From Ectothiorhodospiraceae bacterium BW-2 (GTDB lineage Bacteria; Pseudomonadota; Gammaproteobacteria; Thiohalomonadales; Thiohalomonadaceae): a stretch of 64,000 bases of DNA. Below the pieces are notes generated by a model. That model was not told where the DNA came from. It was given only the letters and a program-made list of their open reading frames with translations, and ran no database searches. Where the stretch lies: positions 2,789,001-2,853,000 of the forward strand of contig CP032507.1 in the NCBI GenBank assembly GCA_008375315.1. Reading direction: 5' to 3'. A program made the position numbers and the translations under genes. Shown one piece after another: positions 26,101 to 33,384 of this stretch (within the stretch, counting starts at the first letter, position 1; the number at the start of each line of letters is the position of its first letter).

Positions 26101-28545
26101 CTAGAGGCGATTACCGCCCCCGCCCTTATCGAACAACTCAACGCCTCGCCGGCACCGCTGACCCTAATTCTAGTTGACCACGGCGGTCGGGACGAATTCT
26201 ATATCCACGACCAAACACTCACCGCCAGCGCCCTTAACGACGCCCTGACCCAACTCGAAAACCAGCTCACCCCCGAAGCGCTTAGCCACCCGCGCACCAT
26301 TATCTACGGTGCTTGCAAAAGCGGCAGCTTTATCAATGACCTCAGCCAACGCTCATCAGACGACAACGCCGGTCGCATTATCATCACCGCCTCAGCCGTT
26401 AACGAAGATAGCTATCGCGGTGAACGGGATGAGAACAACATCCAAGAGGGCGAAGCGTTCCTCGCCGCTCTATTTAACCAACTCGGACGCGGCAAGAGCT
26501 ACCGCGAAGCATTTGAACTAGCGACCGAAGAGATAGAGAACTTTACCCAAACTAAAAACAGCAACCGTCTCAACCGCCCCTTGCCACCATTTCTCGACTT
26601 TGCTACCCAACACCCACACCTTGACGACATCGGCGATGGTCGCGGCGAAAACGAACTGCTCCGTCATGGACAAAGAGCCGCCAACTACTACCTTGGCGCT
26701 GGACTTATCGAAACCAACTCCGCCGAATTTCCAGCCGAAGTGGCCGCCACCGCCCCGCCCCAAATACTGAGCGATACCGCCATCACCCTCTGGGCCAGAG
26801 CCACCAACCCCACCGATGCCGAGGGCGCTTGGGTCGATATCCGCTCCCCGAGTCTGATTCTCGAACAGAGCGACAGCGGCCAACAACAACAAGTGGACAT
26901 CCCGCGCCACCCACTCACCCCAACAGAGGAGGGGCGCTGGGAACTCACCCTCGACCCCAACAACCCCGCCTACAGCGAAGCGGGAATGTACGAAGTACGC
27001 TACACCATCAAAGATATCGATAACATCCTCTCCCCAGCCGTGAGCGCCATCTTCTACCGCCCATTAGCGGGCAACAACGCCCCCAGCGCCCCCACCCCCC
27101 ACCCCGTTACCGAGGCCACCACCAGCCTGATCCTGCGCTGGAACGACACGACCGACCCCGAAGAGCACCTCTTTAGCTACTCGATTCGCATTAGCAGAGA
27201 TAACCGCACCGACAGTGACGGGGCGCTACAGAGTCCCGTTTACCAACAACACCTTCTCACCACCCCGTTTGCACTCATAGATCAGAGTGCGGGGCTAGAA
27301 GATATCACCCCCTACTACTGGCAAGTCAGCGTAACCGACCAGTATGGCGCAACCAGCCACAGCCCCCTCCAAAACTTCACCCCCAACAACAGCAATGGCG
27401 TTCGTAGCCTGATAAGTGGCGACCTCTACCGTGACGACAACGGCAACTACACCCCGTTAGCCAGCGCCAACCTGCTGCTAGACCAAAACCAACTGACCCT
27501 CCTTAGCGACAGCTCAGGGCGCTTTGCCATCGAAACCGCCCCGCTGACCCAAAACCAGAGTGACACCTTCACCATCAACAGCGACACCACCATCACCTAC
27601 CAACGGAACATTGAGCTGCAACCCGGGCAGAGCCAACGACTCTACCTCACCCTAAACCCGCCTACCGGCAACGATACCATCCTGCCGCAGATCACCCTTC
27701 ATGGCGAGCGCACGATTACCCTCACTGCCGGAGAGAGCTTCACCGACCCCGGAGCTACCGCCAGCGATAACATCGACGGCGACCTAACCGCCAACCTCAC
27801 CACTAGCGGCACAGTGAACCACAACGCCCCCGGAACCTACACCCTAACCTATGTCGTCACCGACAGCAGCGGCAATATCAGCTCAACCAGCCGCACCATC
27901 ATCGTAGAAGCCGACCCCAACGCCACCGCAACAGCGGTTGATACCTCGACCGATACCGATGCCAATACCGCCACCGATACAGCGACCGATACTGCGACCG
28001 ATACTGCGACCGATACCGCCACCGATACCGCCACCGATACCAACACCCCTAACAGACAAACCCTCAACCTGACTGAAGGCTGGAACCTCATCGCCCTCCA
28101 CACCACCCCCGACGATAGCACCACCGTTGCCAACCACTTCACCGACAGCGCCATTGAGCGACTGTTTGCTTTTATTGATAATAGCTGGCAGTTCTATGAT
28201 CGAGCTAGCAATAGCGGCTCACTCGGCATAATGCCACTCAATCAGCTACGCAATCGCGGCGTATGGGTTAAGATAGCCAACGGCGGCATGACCGGCGTCA
28301 CCCTAAACGGCAGCAGCCAAAACCTCGATATCACCACCCTCAGCAGCGGCTGGAATCTAATGGGTGCCGGCAGCAGTGATATCACAGTCACCGACTTTGT
28401 CGCCCAATTCAGCAGCCAAGCTCTACAACCGCAGCGCCTGTTCGCATTTATCAATAACAGCTGGAGCTTTGCCGATGTGGCCGGCAGCAGTGGCTCACTC
28501 AACACCATCACCGCCGGACAGGGAGTATGGGTCTACCTACAGTAG
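23131..28545 (+). CDS. secreted multidomain protein: two DUF1566 variable domains, TSP3 repeats, C13 caspase-like protease
   Basis: 1804 residues with a signal peptide (about 1-17, ending LYA). Two DUF1566/C-type-lectin-like domains follow (about 85-238 and 255-410), each with TGLMW and ending RVRLVRAGQ. Next come calcium-type DxDxDG repeats of thrombospondin type 3 (about 413-505), Ig/cadherin-like domains (about 510-690 and 700-920), and a legumain/C13-like peptidase (about 925-1150). Its apparent dyad is H1017 in LVDHGGRDEF and C1062 in YGACKSGSF. Fibronectin-like and dockerin-like regions, a DUF5011 Ig-like domain (about 1514-1594), a TDTA linker and two C-terminal SGWNL repeats complete it. 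The lectin-like domains carry adenine-biased variable blocks (see separate entries). A role in surface recognition linked to proteolysis is inferred. No anchor or sorting signal was recognised at the C-terminus. Confidence 0.85.
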   Translation: MPAIVLYLLLIPFTLYAEWFTQPLNDTGITWGGNYSSGNNTTCIGETIDEQDCSHGRDADPATNDDSDGHAGFNFTKISATGEELPADATEWSCVKDNVTGLMWEVKTDDGGIHDKDNTYRWGGKTALIQEGVEFGTRYDDWNTLVDGANNSNFCGYSDWRVPSREELRSIVNYSRTNPAIDTAYFPNTANSLYWSSSPYASYSDYAWRLYFNNGYDGLNDRDLSYRVRLVRAGQYFGNLGVEAEAAQGGSCPNGLIATAPDSRYSDNGDGTVTDLQTGLMWQQCMVGQSGGDCSSGSATFMTWDAALQTPQALNSSGGFASYTDWRLPNITELASLAELACYNPAINRNIFPNTPYSSSDGYGITWSSSPNAYNSNVAWQLYFSNGNDLISDRNNSYRVRLVRAGQYFGNLDSDEDGVSDTDDNCPAVVNANQANRDGDSAGDACDAFPDDPNEIADSDGDGVGDNSDAFPNDSSETTDSDNDGIGDNSDNCPTVANASQDPVACNAAPIVNAGSDLSVNENSSVTLSGTASDPDGTLTSIQWIQTSGSPTVTLTDANSATASFTAPAVTSTISLTFSLTATDNLGASRSDSITLTINDTNRAPTLSGSPATDLYSGQNYRFTPTASDADGDSLTFSISNKPAWASFDTSSGTLSGTPTTLSTYNNITIRVSDGYLSASLPPFNLTVTVRPDLTPPQLEIVSPEDGRLDYRRMANIIADATDEQSGIAEVEVQLIDITEPTPSYWGFAFGDYTWIESEFWLPLTYDSAQERWGMASTTNNLTNNLTDGHTYSLVARATDNAGNTTEQSLIFAKAGTQAHTELSLNLNSHSILFGEALTVSGQLKRLPDIGLNLAGRTIRLTLTSPAGDNLTYEIQTHNASGEYLFNNLGSALTTPGRYTLTILSPETPLLASSQQSADLVVGQAAGYAILVQGSRDDDPTSIPAYNRTANTLYHTLKRRGFEDSHITYLNDTPNQSGIEIDATPSVPTTLEAITAPALIEQLNASPAPLTLILVDHGGRDEFYIHDQTLTASALNDALTQLENQLTPEALSHPRTIIYGACKSGSFINDLSQRSSDDNAGRIIITASAVNEDSYRGERDENNIQEGEAFLAALFNQLGRGKSYREAFELATEEIENFTQTKNSNRLNRPLPPFLDFATQHPHLDDIGDGRGENELLRHGQRAANYYLGAGLIETNSAEFPAEVAATAPPQILSDTAITLWARATNPTDAEGAWVDIRSPSLILEQSDSGQQQQVDIPRHPLTPTEEGRWELTLDPNNPAYSEAGMYEVRYTIKDIDNILSPAVSAIFYRPLAGNNAPSAPTPHPVTEATTSLILRWNDTTDPEEHLFSYSIRISRDNRTDSDGALQSPVYQQHLLTTPFALIDQSAGLEDITPYYWQVSVTDQYGATSHSPLQNFTPNNSNGVRSLISGDLYRDDNGNYTPLASANLLLDQNQLTLLSDSSGRFAIETAPLTQNQSDTFTINSDTTITYQRNIELQPGQSQRLYLTLNPPTGNDTILPQITLHGERTITLTAGESFTDPGATASDNIDGDLTANLTTSGTVNHNAPGTYTLTYVVTDSSGNISSTSRTIIVEADPNATATAVDTSTDTDANTATDTATDTATDTATDTATDTATDTNTPNRQTLNLTEGWNLIALHTTPDDSTTVANHFTDSAIERLFAFIDNSWQFYDRASNSGSLGIMPLNQLRNRGVWVKIANGGMTGVTLNGSSQNLDITTLSSGWNLMGAGSSDITVTDFVAQFSSQALQPQRLFAFINNSWSFADVAGSSGSLNTITAGQGVWVYLQ
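23713..23851 (+). other. candidate diversity-generating retroelement variable repeat, copy 1
   Basis: 139-base block at the end of the first DUF1566 domain. It aligns without gaps to 24229-24367. The variable core is 23728-23802 (residues 200-224). The 15 bases before it and 49 bases after it (23803-23851) are identical in both copies, and similarity stops at both ends. In the core, 13 codons differ at 17 bases, never at third positions. Twelve are NNC or NNT, as expected if template AAC/AAT codons were mutated at their adenines. Confidence 0.85.
24229..24367 (+). other. candidate diversity-generating retroelement variable repeat, copy 2
   Basis: Second 139-base block, at the end of the second DUF1566 domain, with core 24244-24318 (residues 372-396). 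It is richer in Asn codons (AAC/AAT) than copy 1 and may be nearer to the template. Of the 17 differences, 14 have an adenine in one of the two copies; the other three (T/G, G/C, G/T) fit a template adenine changed in both. The DNA before 24229 is a diverged DUF1566 with different spacing, so the identity of the block is not explained by recent whole-domain duplication. Confidence 0.85.
27970..28041 (+). repeat. 12-bp tandem repeat coding an Ala-Thr-Asp-Thr linker
   Basis: Six in-frame copies of a 12-base unit (GCN ACC GAT ACN) in the large secreted protein, between the DUF5011 domain and the C-terminal SGWNL repeats. It is a flexible, acidic, hydroxyl-rich linker that is prone to length change by slippage without loss of frame. 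Confidence 0.95.
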
Positions 28546-28546
28546 G

Positions 28547-28570
28547 TCGGGTTAGCGCAGCGTAACCCGA
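28547..28570. repeat. TCGGGTTA palindrome, copy 2
   Basis: Same 24-base palindrome as at 22981, inverted in orientation, starting one base after the stop codon of the large secreted protein gene. The position suggests it acts as the 3' hairpin of that transcript. Confidence 0.9.
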
Positions 28571-28578
28571 CGGTCTGC

Positions 28579-28622
28579 ATTCCCACGCCGGAGTTTCTGG
28601 TTCTCACGGTCACCGTGGGAAT
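28579..28622. repeat. ATTCCCACG inverted repeat in the leader of the AAA/nuclease gene
   Basis: ATTCCCACG (28579-28587) and CGTGGGAAT (28614-28622) form arms around 26 bases. A related pair in the other order is found at 30526-30574, before the next paralogue, and a decayed form near 23023-23055. Such CGTGGGAA elements recur as interspersed repeats in sulfur-oxidising gammaproteobacteria (general knowledge, not tested here). Confidence 0.7.
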
Positions 28623-28670
28623 CGATATTGGCACTTATTTTGGAGTAGGTCTACAAATTAAGGATCGCAC

Positions 28671-30473
28671 ATGGTAAACATCTCATATGGTTTAGGTCAC
28701 TTTAAAACCCTCAGAGAGGAGGGTGGACTCTATTTTGATCGTACCGACCTGCTGCACGAATTAGAGGCGGCAGGACGGCAGCTACTATTTCTACGCCCGC
28801 GCCGCTTTGGCAAAACGCTGTGGCTAACGCTGCTAGAGAGCTACTATGACATTGACGCAGCCGAACAATTTGAGCCCCTGTTTGGCGATTTAGCGATAGG
28901 GCAAAACCCGACCCCGAATCGTAACCGCTACTTTATGCTGAAATGGAACTTTTCTGTCATCGATCCAAGTGGCGATTTAGCCCATATTAGCCGCTCTTTA
29001 CATAACCATCTGAACAGCTCAATTGAACGCTTTTGCAACAGATATCGTCAATGGCTGAACCGGTCGGTTCAAATTGACCCGCAAGATGGGATACACAGTT
29101 TTGAGAATCTGTTAGGTGAGTTGGCGGCGTATGATACTCCGCTCTACCTGCTGATAGACGAATACGACAACTTTGCTAACGAGGTGTTAACCAGTCGTGA
29201 GCATGGCAGAAAGCGCTATAACGAACTGGTAAAAGGCGAAGGGGTGATTAAAACCGTCTTTAAAGCGGTTAAAGCGGCGACCGATGGCCTAGGCTTAGAG
29301 CGAGTCTTTATCACCGGCGTCTCACCGGTGGTGATGAGCGATATCACCAGCGGCTACAATGTGGCGAAAAACATCAGTCAGCGGCCACACTTTGCCAAAC
29401 TCTGCGGTTTTACCGGTGAAGAGGTGATGCAGCTTAATCGCCAAATAGCGCTAGAGTGCGAGCTGCCAGAGGGTGCGGCAGAGGAGGCGATGTCGCTGAT
29501 GCAGAACTTCTATAACGGCTACCGTTTTAGTGTTGATGATACCACCCGACTCTACAACCCGACACTCTGCCTCTACTTTTGGGATGAGTGGCAGCAGCTG
29601 TGTCGCTACCCTAATGAGCTGTTAGATGACAATTTAGCGATGGACAAAAACCGGCTACGCTATATCGCCGCACTACCGCATGGGGCTGAGGTAATTGAAG
29701 CAGCGCTCAATCCGCAGCAGTCGCTATGGGTAGCTAAGCTTGCACAAAATTTTGGCGTTAAAGCGATGCTAAACGATCCGCCTGATGCCAGCTTTATCAT
29801 CTCACTGCTGGTCTATTTCGGGGTATTGACGATTCAGGATGTCTCGCCACTCGGAAAGCTAAAGGTGACTATCCCTAATCAGGTAGTTCGTTCGCTCTAT
29901 ATCGACCGGATTCAGCAGCAGCTGCTCAATGGCTATGAAGATAATAACCGGCAGCAGGCGGTGGCGGAGCAGCTCTATACCGAGGCTGACTTTGAACCCC
30001 TAGCCGACTTTATCGAACAGCGTTTTTATAGCGTGCTCGATAATCGTGATATGCGCTGGAGTAATGAGCTGACGCTCAAAACTACGCTACTGTTGCTGCT
30101 GACCAATGATCTCTACTACCTGCCGCGCTCGGAGCTCTCCTTAGGCGGCGGCTATAGTGACCTGCTATTTGAGATTCGCCCCGATAAACGGCAGGCACCG
30201 CTGTATGACCTGCTATTTGAGCTGAAATATCTGGCACTTAAAGATCTCAAATTAAGCGCAGAACAGCTATCTGATATGAGCCGAGAGCAGCTAGCTGAGT
30301 TGAAACCGGTAAAAACGCTACTGGATGAGGCAGAGCGGCAGTTGGCCACCTATCAGCCGACATTAGAGCAGCTCTTTCCGGCGGTGGAGTGGAAGATAAA
30401 ATCGTTTGCGGTGGTGAGTCTTGGAATACGACGACTGGTATGGCGCGAGGGTTGTCGGGTTACGCTGCGCTAA
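28671..30473 (+). CDS. AAA-ATPase-like / PD-(D/E)XK nuclease domain protein, paralogue 1
   Basis: 600 residues. The N-terminal ATPase-like domain (AAA-ATPase_like family) has Walker A RPRRFGKTLWL near residue 42 and Walker B LYLLIDEYDNFANEV near 160. The C-terminal domain (about 480-560) has GGYSDLLFEIRPD and LLFELKYLALKDL, the D and ExK of a PD-(D/E)XK nuclease fold (PDDEXK_9-like). Genes of this family occur in many copies in some bacteria; their function is not established. The leader AATTAAGGATCGCAC before the ATG is shared with paralogue 2. The last codons run into the palindrome at 30455, so the end differs from the LVWR end of the other copies. It has no partner gene beyond its own paralogues. 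Confidence 0.88.
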   Translation: MVNISYGLGHFKTLREEGGLYFDRTDLLHELEAAGRQLLFLRPRRFGKTLWLTLLESYYDIDAAEQFEPLFGDLAIGQNPTPNRNRYFMLKWNFSVIDPSGDLAHISRSLHNHLNSSIERFCNRYRQWLNRSVQIDPQDGIHSFENLLGELAAYDTPLYLLIDEYDNFANEVLTSREHGRKRYNELVKGEGVIKTVFKAVKAATDGLGLERVFITGVSPVVMSDITSGYNVAKNISQRPHFAKLCGFTGEEVMQLNRQIALECELPEGAAEEAMSLMQNFYNGYRFSVDDTTRLYNPTLCLYFWDEWQQLCRYPNELLDDNLAMDKNRLRYIAALPHGAEVIEAALNPQQSLWVAKLAQNFGVKAMLNDPPDASFIISLLVYFGVLTIQDVSPLGKLKVTIPNQVVRSLYIDRIQQQLLNGYEDNNRQQAVAEQLYTEADFEPLADFIEQRFYSVLDNRDMRWSNELTLKTTLLLLLTNDLYYLPRSELSLGGGYSDLLFEIRPDKRQAPLYDLLFELKYLALKDLKLSAEQLSDMSREQLAELKPVKTLLDEAERQLATYQPTLEQLFPAVEWKIKSFAVVSLGIRRLVWREGCRVTLR

Positions 30474-30478
30474 CCCGA
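30455..30478. repeat. TCGGGTTA palindrome, copy 3
   Basis: Same palindrome as at 22981, here providing the final codons and stop of the AAA/nuclease paralogue 1. The short shared tail GACCTACGGTAGGCGCTTTT after it is also found after copy 1, so the repeat unit extends beyond the palindrome. Confidence 0.9.
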
Positions 30479-30525
30479 CCTACGGTAGGCGCTTTTTGTC
30501 TGGGTATTCTGGTTCTCTTGGTCAC

Positions 30526-30574
30526 CGTGGGAATCCATACTGGCGTTATTTGAAGGTAGGTCTCCATTCCCACG
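30526..30574. repeat. CGTGGGAAT / ATTCCCACG inverted repeat before paralogue 2
   Basis: Arms at 30526-30534 and 30566-30574, in the reverse order of the pair at 28579-28622. It lies between the two full-length AAA/nuclease genes and belongs to the same repeat family. Confidence 0.7.
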
Positions 30575-30609
30575 CATGAGCGTGTCAACGAGTCAATTAA
30601 GGATCGTAC

Positions 30610-32388
30610 ATGATAAAGATTTCGTATGGTTTAGGTCACTTTAAAACCCTCAGAGAGGAGAACGGACTCTACTTTGATCGCACCAAGTCACTGCACGACT
30701 TAGAGGCCGCAGGACGGCAGCTCCTGTTTCTACGCCCGCGCCGCTTTGGCAAAACGCTGTGGCTAACGCTGCTAGAGAGCTACTACGATATCGGTGCCGC
30801 AGATCAATTTGAGACCCTGTTTGGCGACTTGGCGATAGGTCAAAATCCGACCCCGAACCGTAATCGCTACTTTATTTTAAGGTGGAACTTTTCGATGATT
30901 GATCCGGGAGGTGATTATCAGCAGCTAGTGAGCCGTATTCATCGCCACATTAATAACTCAATCAGCTTTTTTTCGGCCCGCTACCACGACTTTTTACCGG
31001 AAACGGTGCCGATCGACCCAACAGATGGGCTGGGCTCATTTGAACAGCTACTGAGTGTGGCGAAACGGTTTAATTTTCCGCTCTACCTGCTAATTGATGA
31101 GTACGATAACTTTGCTAATGAGGTGCTAACCAGTCGCGAGCAGGGTCGGCAGCGCTATAACGAGCTAGTTGAGAGTGAAGGGGTGATTAAAACGGTATTT
31201 AAAGCGGTCAAAGCAGCGACTGATGGCTTAGGCTTAGAGCGAGTCTTTATCACCGGCGTCTCACCGGTGGTGATGAGCGATATCACCAGCGGCTACAATG
31301 TGGCCGAAAATATCAGCCACTGGCCCGAATTTCATGCCCTGTGCGGCTTAACCGCTGAGGAGCTGCAGCCGGTGTGTCACCAAATAGCGCAACATTGCCA
31401 GCTACCTGAGAGCGCGGCAGACGAGGCGCTGGCGATGATGCGAAACTTCTATAACGGCTACCGCTTCTGTCGCGAAGAGGAGCAGCGACTCTATAACCCG
31501 ACTCTCACCCTCTACTTTTTGAAACATTGGCAGCGGCGCTGCAGCTATCCTGCCGAGCTGTTAGATGACAATTTAGCGATGGACAAAAACCGCCTGCGCT
31601 ATATCGCCTCACTACCCCATGGCGCGGAGGTGATTGAGGCGGCGCTCAATCCGCAGCAGCCACTACAGGTAGAAAAATTGGTACAGGATTTTGGCGTAGC
31701 AGCGATGCTCAAAGATCCATCCGATGCCAGCTTTATCATCTCACTGCTGGTCTATTTCGGGGTATTGACGATTCAGGATGTCTCGCCACTCGGAAAGCTA
31801 AAGGTGACTATCCCTAATCAGGTAGTTCGTTCGCTCTATATCGACCGCATTCAGCAGCAGCTATTAAATGGCTATGAAGATAATAACCGCCAACAGGCAG
31901 TGGCCGAGCAGCTCTATACCGAGGCTGACTTTGAGCCCCTAGCCGACTTTATCGAACAGCGTTTTTATAGCGTGCTTGATAATCGCGATATGCGCTGGAG
32001 TAATGAGCTGACGCTCAAAACTACGCTACTGTTGCTGCTGACCAATGATCTCTACTACCTGCCGCGCTCTGAGCTCTCCTTAGGCGGCGGTTATAGTGAC
32101 CTTCTATTTGAAATTCGCCCTGATAAGCGGCAGGCACCGCTATATGATCTGCTATTTGAACTGAAATATCTGGCACTTAAAGATCTCCAATTGAGTGCAG
32201 AACAGCTGAATGAGATGAGTCGGGAGCAGCTAGCTGAGTTGGCACCGGTGAAAAAGCTGCTGGATGAGGCAGAAGGGCAGTTGGCCTCGTATCAACCGAC
32301 ATTAGAGCAGCTTTTTCCGGCGGTGGCGTGGAAGATAAAATCGTTTGCGGTGGTGAGTCTTGGAACGCGACGGTTGGTGTGGCGCTAG
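30610..32388 (+). CDS. AAA-ATPase-like / PD-(D/E)XK nuclease domain protein, paralogue 2
   Basis: 592 residues, same architecture as paralogue 1: Walker A RPRRFGKTLWL, Walker B LLIDEYDNFANEV and nuclease GGYSDLLFEIRPD with LLFELKYLALKDL. The first 95 or so residues and the last 220 or so are nearly identical to paralogue 1, as is the block around the Walker B and ITGVSPVVMSDITSGYNVA. Two segments between them (about 95-150 and 245-310) differ strongly, for example QLVSRIHRHINNSISFFSAR against a different helix in paralogue 1. The pattern suggests conserved engine parts with exchanged recognition parts. It ends at LVWR, followed by the palindrome. Confidence 0.88.
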   Translation: MIKISYGLGHFKTLREENGLYFDRTKSLHDLEAAGRQLLFLRPRRFGKTLWLTLLESYYDIGAADQFETLFGDLAIGQNPTPNRNRYFILRWNFSMIDPGGDYQQLVSRIHRHINNSISFFSARYHDFLPETVPIDPTDGLGSFEQLLSVAKRFNFPLYLLIDEYDNFANEVLTSREQGRQRYNELVESEGVIKTVFKAVKAATDGLGLERVFITGVSPVVMSDITSGYNVAENISHWPEFHALCGLTAEELQPVCHQIAQHCQLPESAADEALAMMRNFYNGYRFCREEEQRLYNPTLTLYFLKHWQRRCSYPAELLDDNLAMDKNRLRYIASLPHGAEVIEAALNPQQPLQVEKLVQDFGVAAMLKDPSDASFIISLLVYFGVLTIQDVSPLGKLKVTIPNQVVRSLYIDRIQQQLLNGYEDNNRQQAVAEQLYTEADFEPLADFIEQRFYSVLDNRDMRWSNELTLKTTLLLLLTNDLYYLPRSELSLGGGYSDLLFEIRPDKRQAPLYDLLFELKYLALKDLQLSAEQLNEMSREQLAELAPVKKLLDEAEGQLASYQPTLEQLFPAVAWKIKSFAVVSLGTRRLVWR

Positions 32389-32393
32389 GGTTG

Positions 32394-32417
32394 TCGGGTT
32401 ACGCTGCGCTAACCCGA
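32394..32417. repeat. TCGGGTTA palindrome, copy 4
   Basis: Fourth copy of the palindrome, six bases after the stop of AAA/nuclease paralogue 2, in the same orientation as copies 1 and 3. Confidence 0.9.
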
Positions 32418-32537
32418 CGGTGAGTTGGATTTTTTTGCTCTCTGCTGCCACCGGCCAGTGACGCTCAATGGGGCAGACGCCGTGGAGCAGGCCGAGTCAG
32501 GATCATGTGCGGGCGATCATTGATACCGAAGTTACCC

Positions 32538-32645
32538 TTGTTCGCCTTTATTAACAATAGCTGGAGCTTTGCCGATGTGGTGGGTAGTCATGGCTCACTC
32601 AATACCATTGCCTCAGGGCAGGGTGTGTAGGTCTATCTACAGTAG
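32538..32645 (+). pseudogene. 3' remnant of a second copy of the large secreted protein gene
   Basis: This block is closely related to the last 36 codons of the gene ending at 28545: FAFINNSWSFADV, then GSxGSLNTI and the terminal VYLQ-stop. The Trp codon of the GVWVYLQ ending is changed to TAG at 32628-32630. Nothing of the upstream domains remains. It shows that a further secreted-protein gene once followed the AAA/nuclease pair, so the gene pair was duplicated as a unit. Confidence 0.85.
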
Positions 32646-32750
32646 GTTGGGCAAAGGGCAGTATGTCTAACGAAAAAGCAGCAGCGTCAGCTCTGCTGTT
32701 TGATTCAATTGGGTACTCTATACCCATAGAAGATAGAAGGAGAATTTAAA

Positions 32751-33302
32751 GTGAAAACTGAAAGAGTCGTCATTTTTTTAGATATTGATGGTGTTTTACA
32801 GCCTCTTGGCTCGGAAGATAGATTTGAGCATGATTTAGATGAGTTAAGGGAGACCTTAGCGAAAAAGTATGATAATTCAGACTATCTTAGTATGGATCGT
32901 TACGATCTTGGGGCTGTCTTCTTTGATTGGGATAAAAAAGCTGTTGAGAGATTGCGTAGATTGTGTATTGAAGCTCAGGCGGACATTGTTATTTCTTCAG
33001 ATTGGCGTAGCTATAGTCCTCTCTCTAGGTTAAAAGATTATTTTAGATTGCACGATTTAGAACAGTATGTGGTGGATGTAACTACTGAAATAAAAAGTGG
33101 AAAAAGATATAAAGAGATTGCACTCTATTTAGAACAATACCCAAACATAAACCGATTTGTAATTATCGATGATCGCCATGTCACTGATTTTACTGAACAT
33201 TATCCTGATAATTTTGTTAGATGTATTACTATTTTTGATGATGACTGTTTACAAAAGGCATTAAACATTTTATCTAAGCCGGTCGCTACTGGCCTATGCT
33301 AG
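32751..33302 (+). CDS. HAD-fold hydrolase (RNA-repair HAD type)
   Basis: 183 residues from a GTG preceded by AAGGAG about 9 bases upstream. The HAD nucleophile motif is VIFLDIDGVL (residues 7-16), and SSDWR (about residue 85) and FVIIDDRH (about 143) fill motifs II and IV. The order FLDIDGVL...SSDWR...IIDDR is that of the HAD family seen in Swiss-army-knife RNA-repair proteins and in many stand-alone accessory genes. A phosphatase acting on a nucleic acid end or small phosphoester is likely; the substrate is unknown. Composition is strikingly AT-rich against both neighbours, a sign of transfer. Confidence 0.75.
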   Translation: MKTERVVIFLDIDGVLQPLGSEDRFEHDLDELRETLAKKYDNSDYLSMDRYDLGAVFFDWDKKAVERLRRLCIEAQADIVISSDWRSYSPLSRLKDYFRLHDLEQYVVDVTTEIKSGKRYKEIALYLEQYPNINRFVIIDDRHVTDFTEHYPDNFVRCITIFDDDCLQKALNILSKPVATGLC

Positions 33303-33384
33303 ATTGACACAGAGGATTCTGTGGATGACTTGCTAGCTAGGTTTGTGTTATACCTTGCCAAAGTTAGAGGCAGAGGAGCGATTT

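Larger units (their letters stand above)
32389..32750. other. intergenic region with palindrome and gene remnant
   Basis: It contains the fourth palindrome (32394-32417), the decayed 3' end of a second secreted-protein gene (32538-32645), and, before the GTG at 32751, a short GGGTA/TACCC inverted repeat at about 32711-32725. No intact gene is present. Composition becomes AT-rich to the right. Confidence 0.6.

Noticed and set aside
27849-28154. Minus-strand frames of VAVS- or GIGR-type repeats
   Set aside because: They are the antisense of the 12-base TDTA repeat and of the Ig-like domain; low-complexity shadows.
22981-33302. A reverse transcriptase or template repeat for the variable domains
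   Set aside because: Looked for on both strands. The constant flank occurs only at the two variable blocks and no protein carries reverse-transcriptase motifs.
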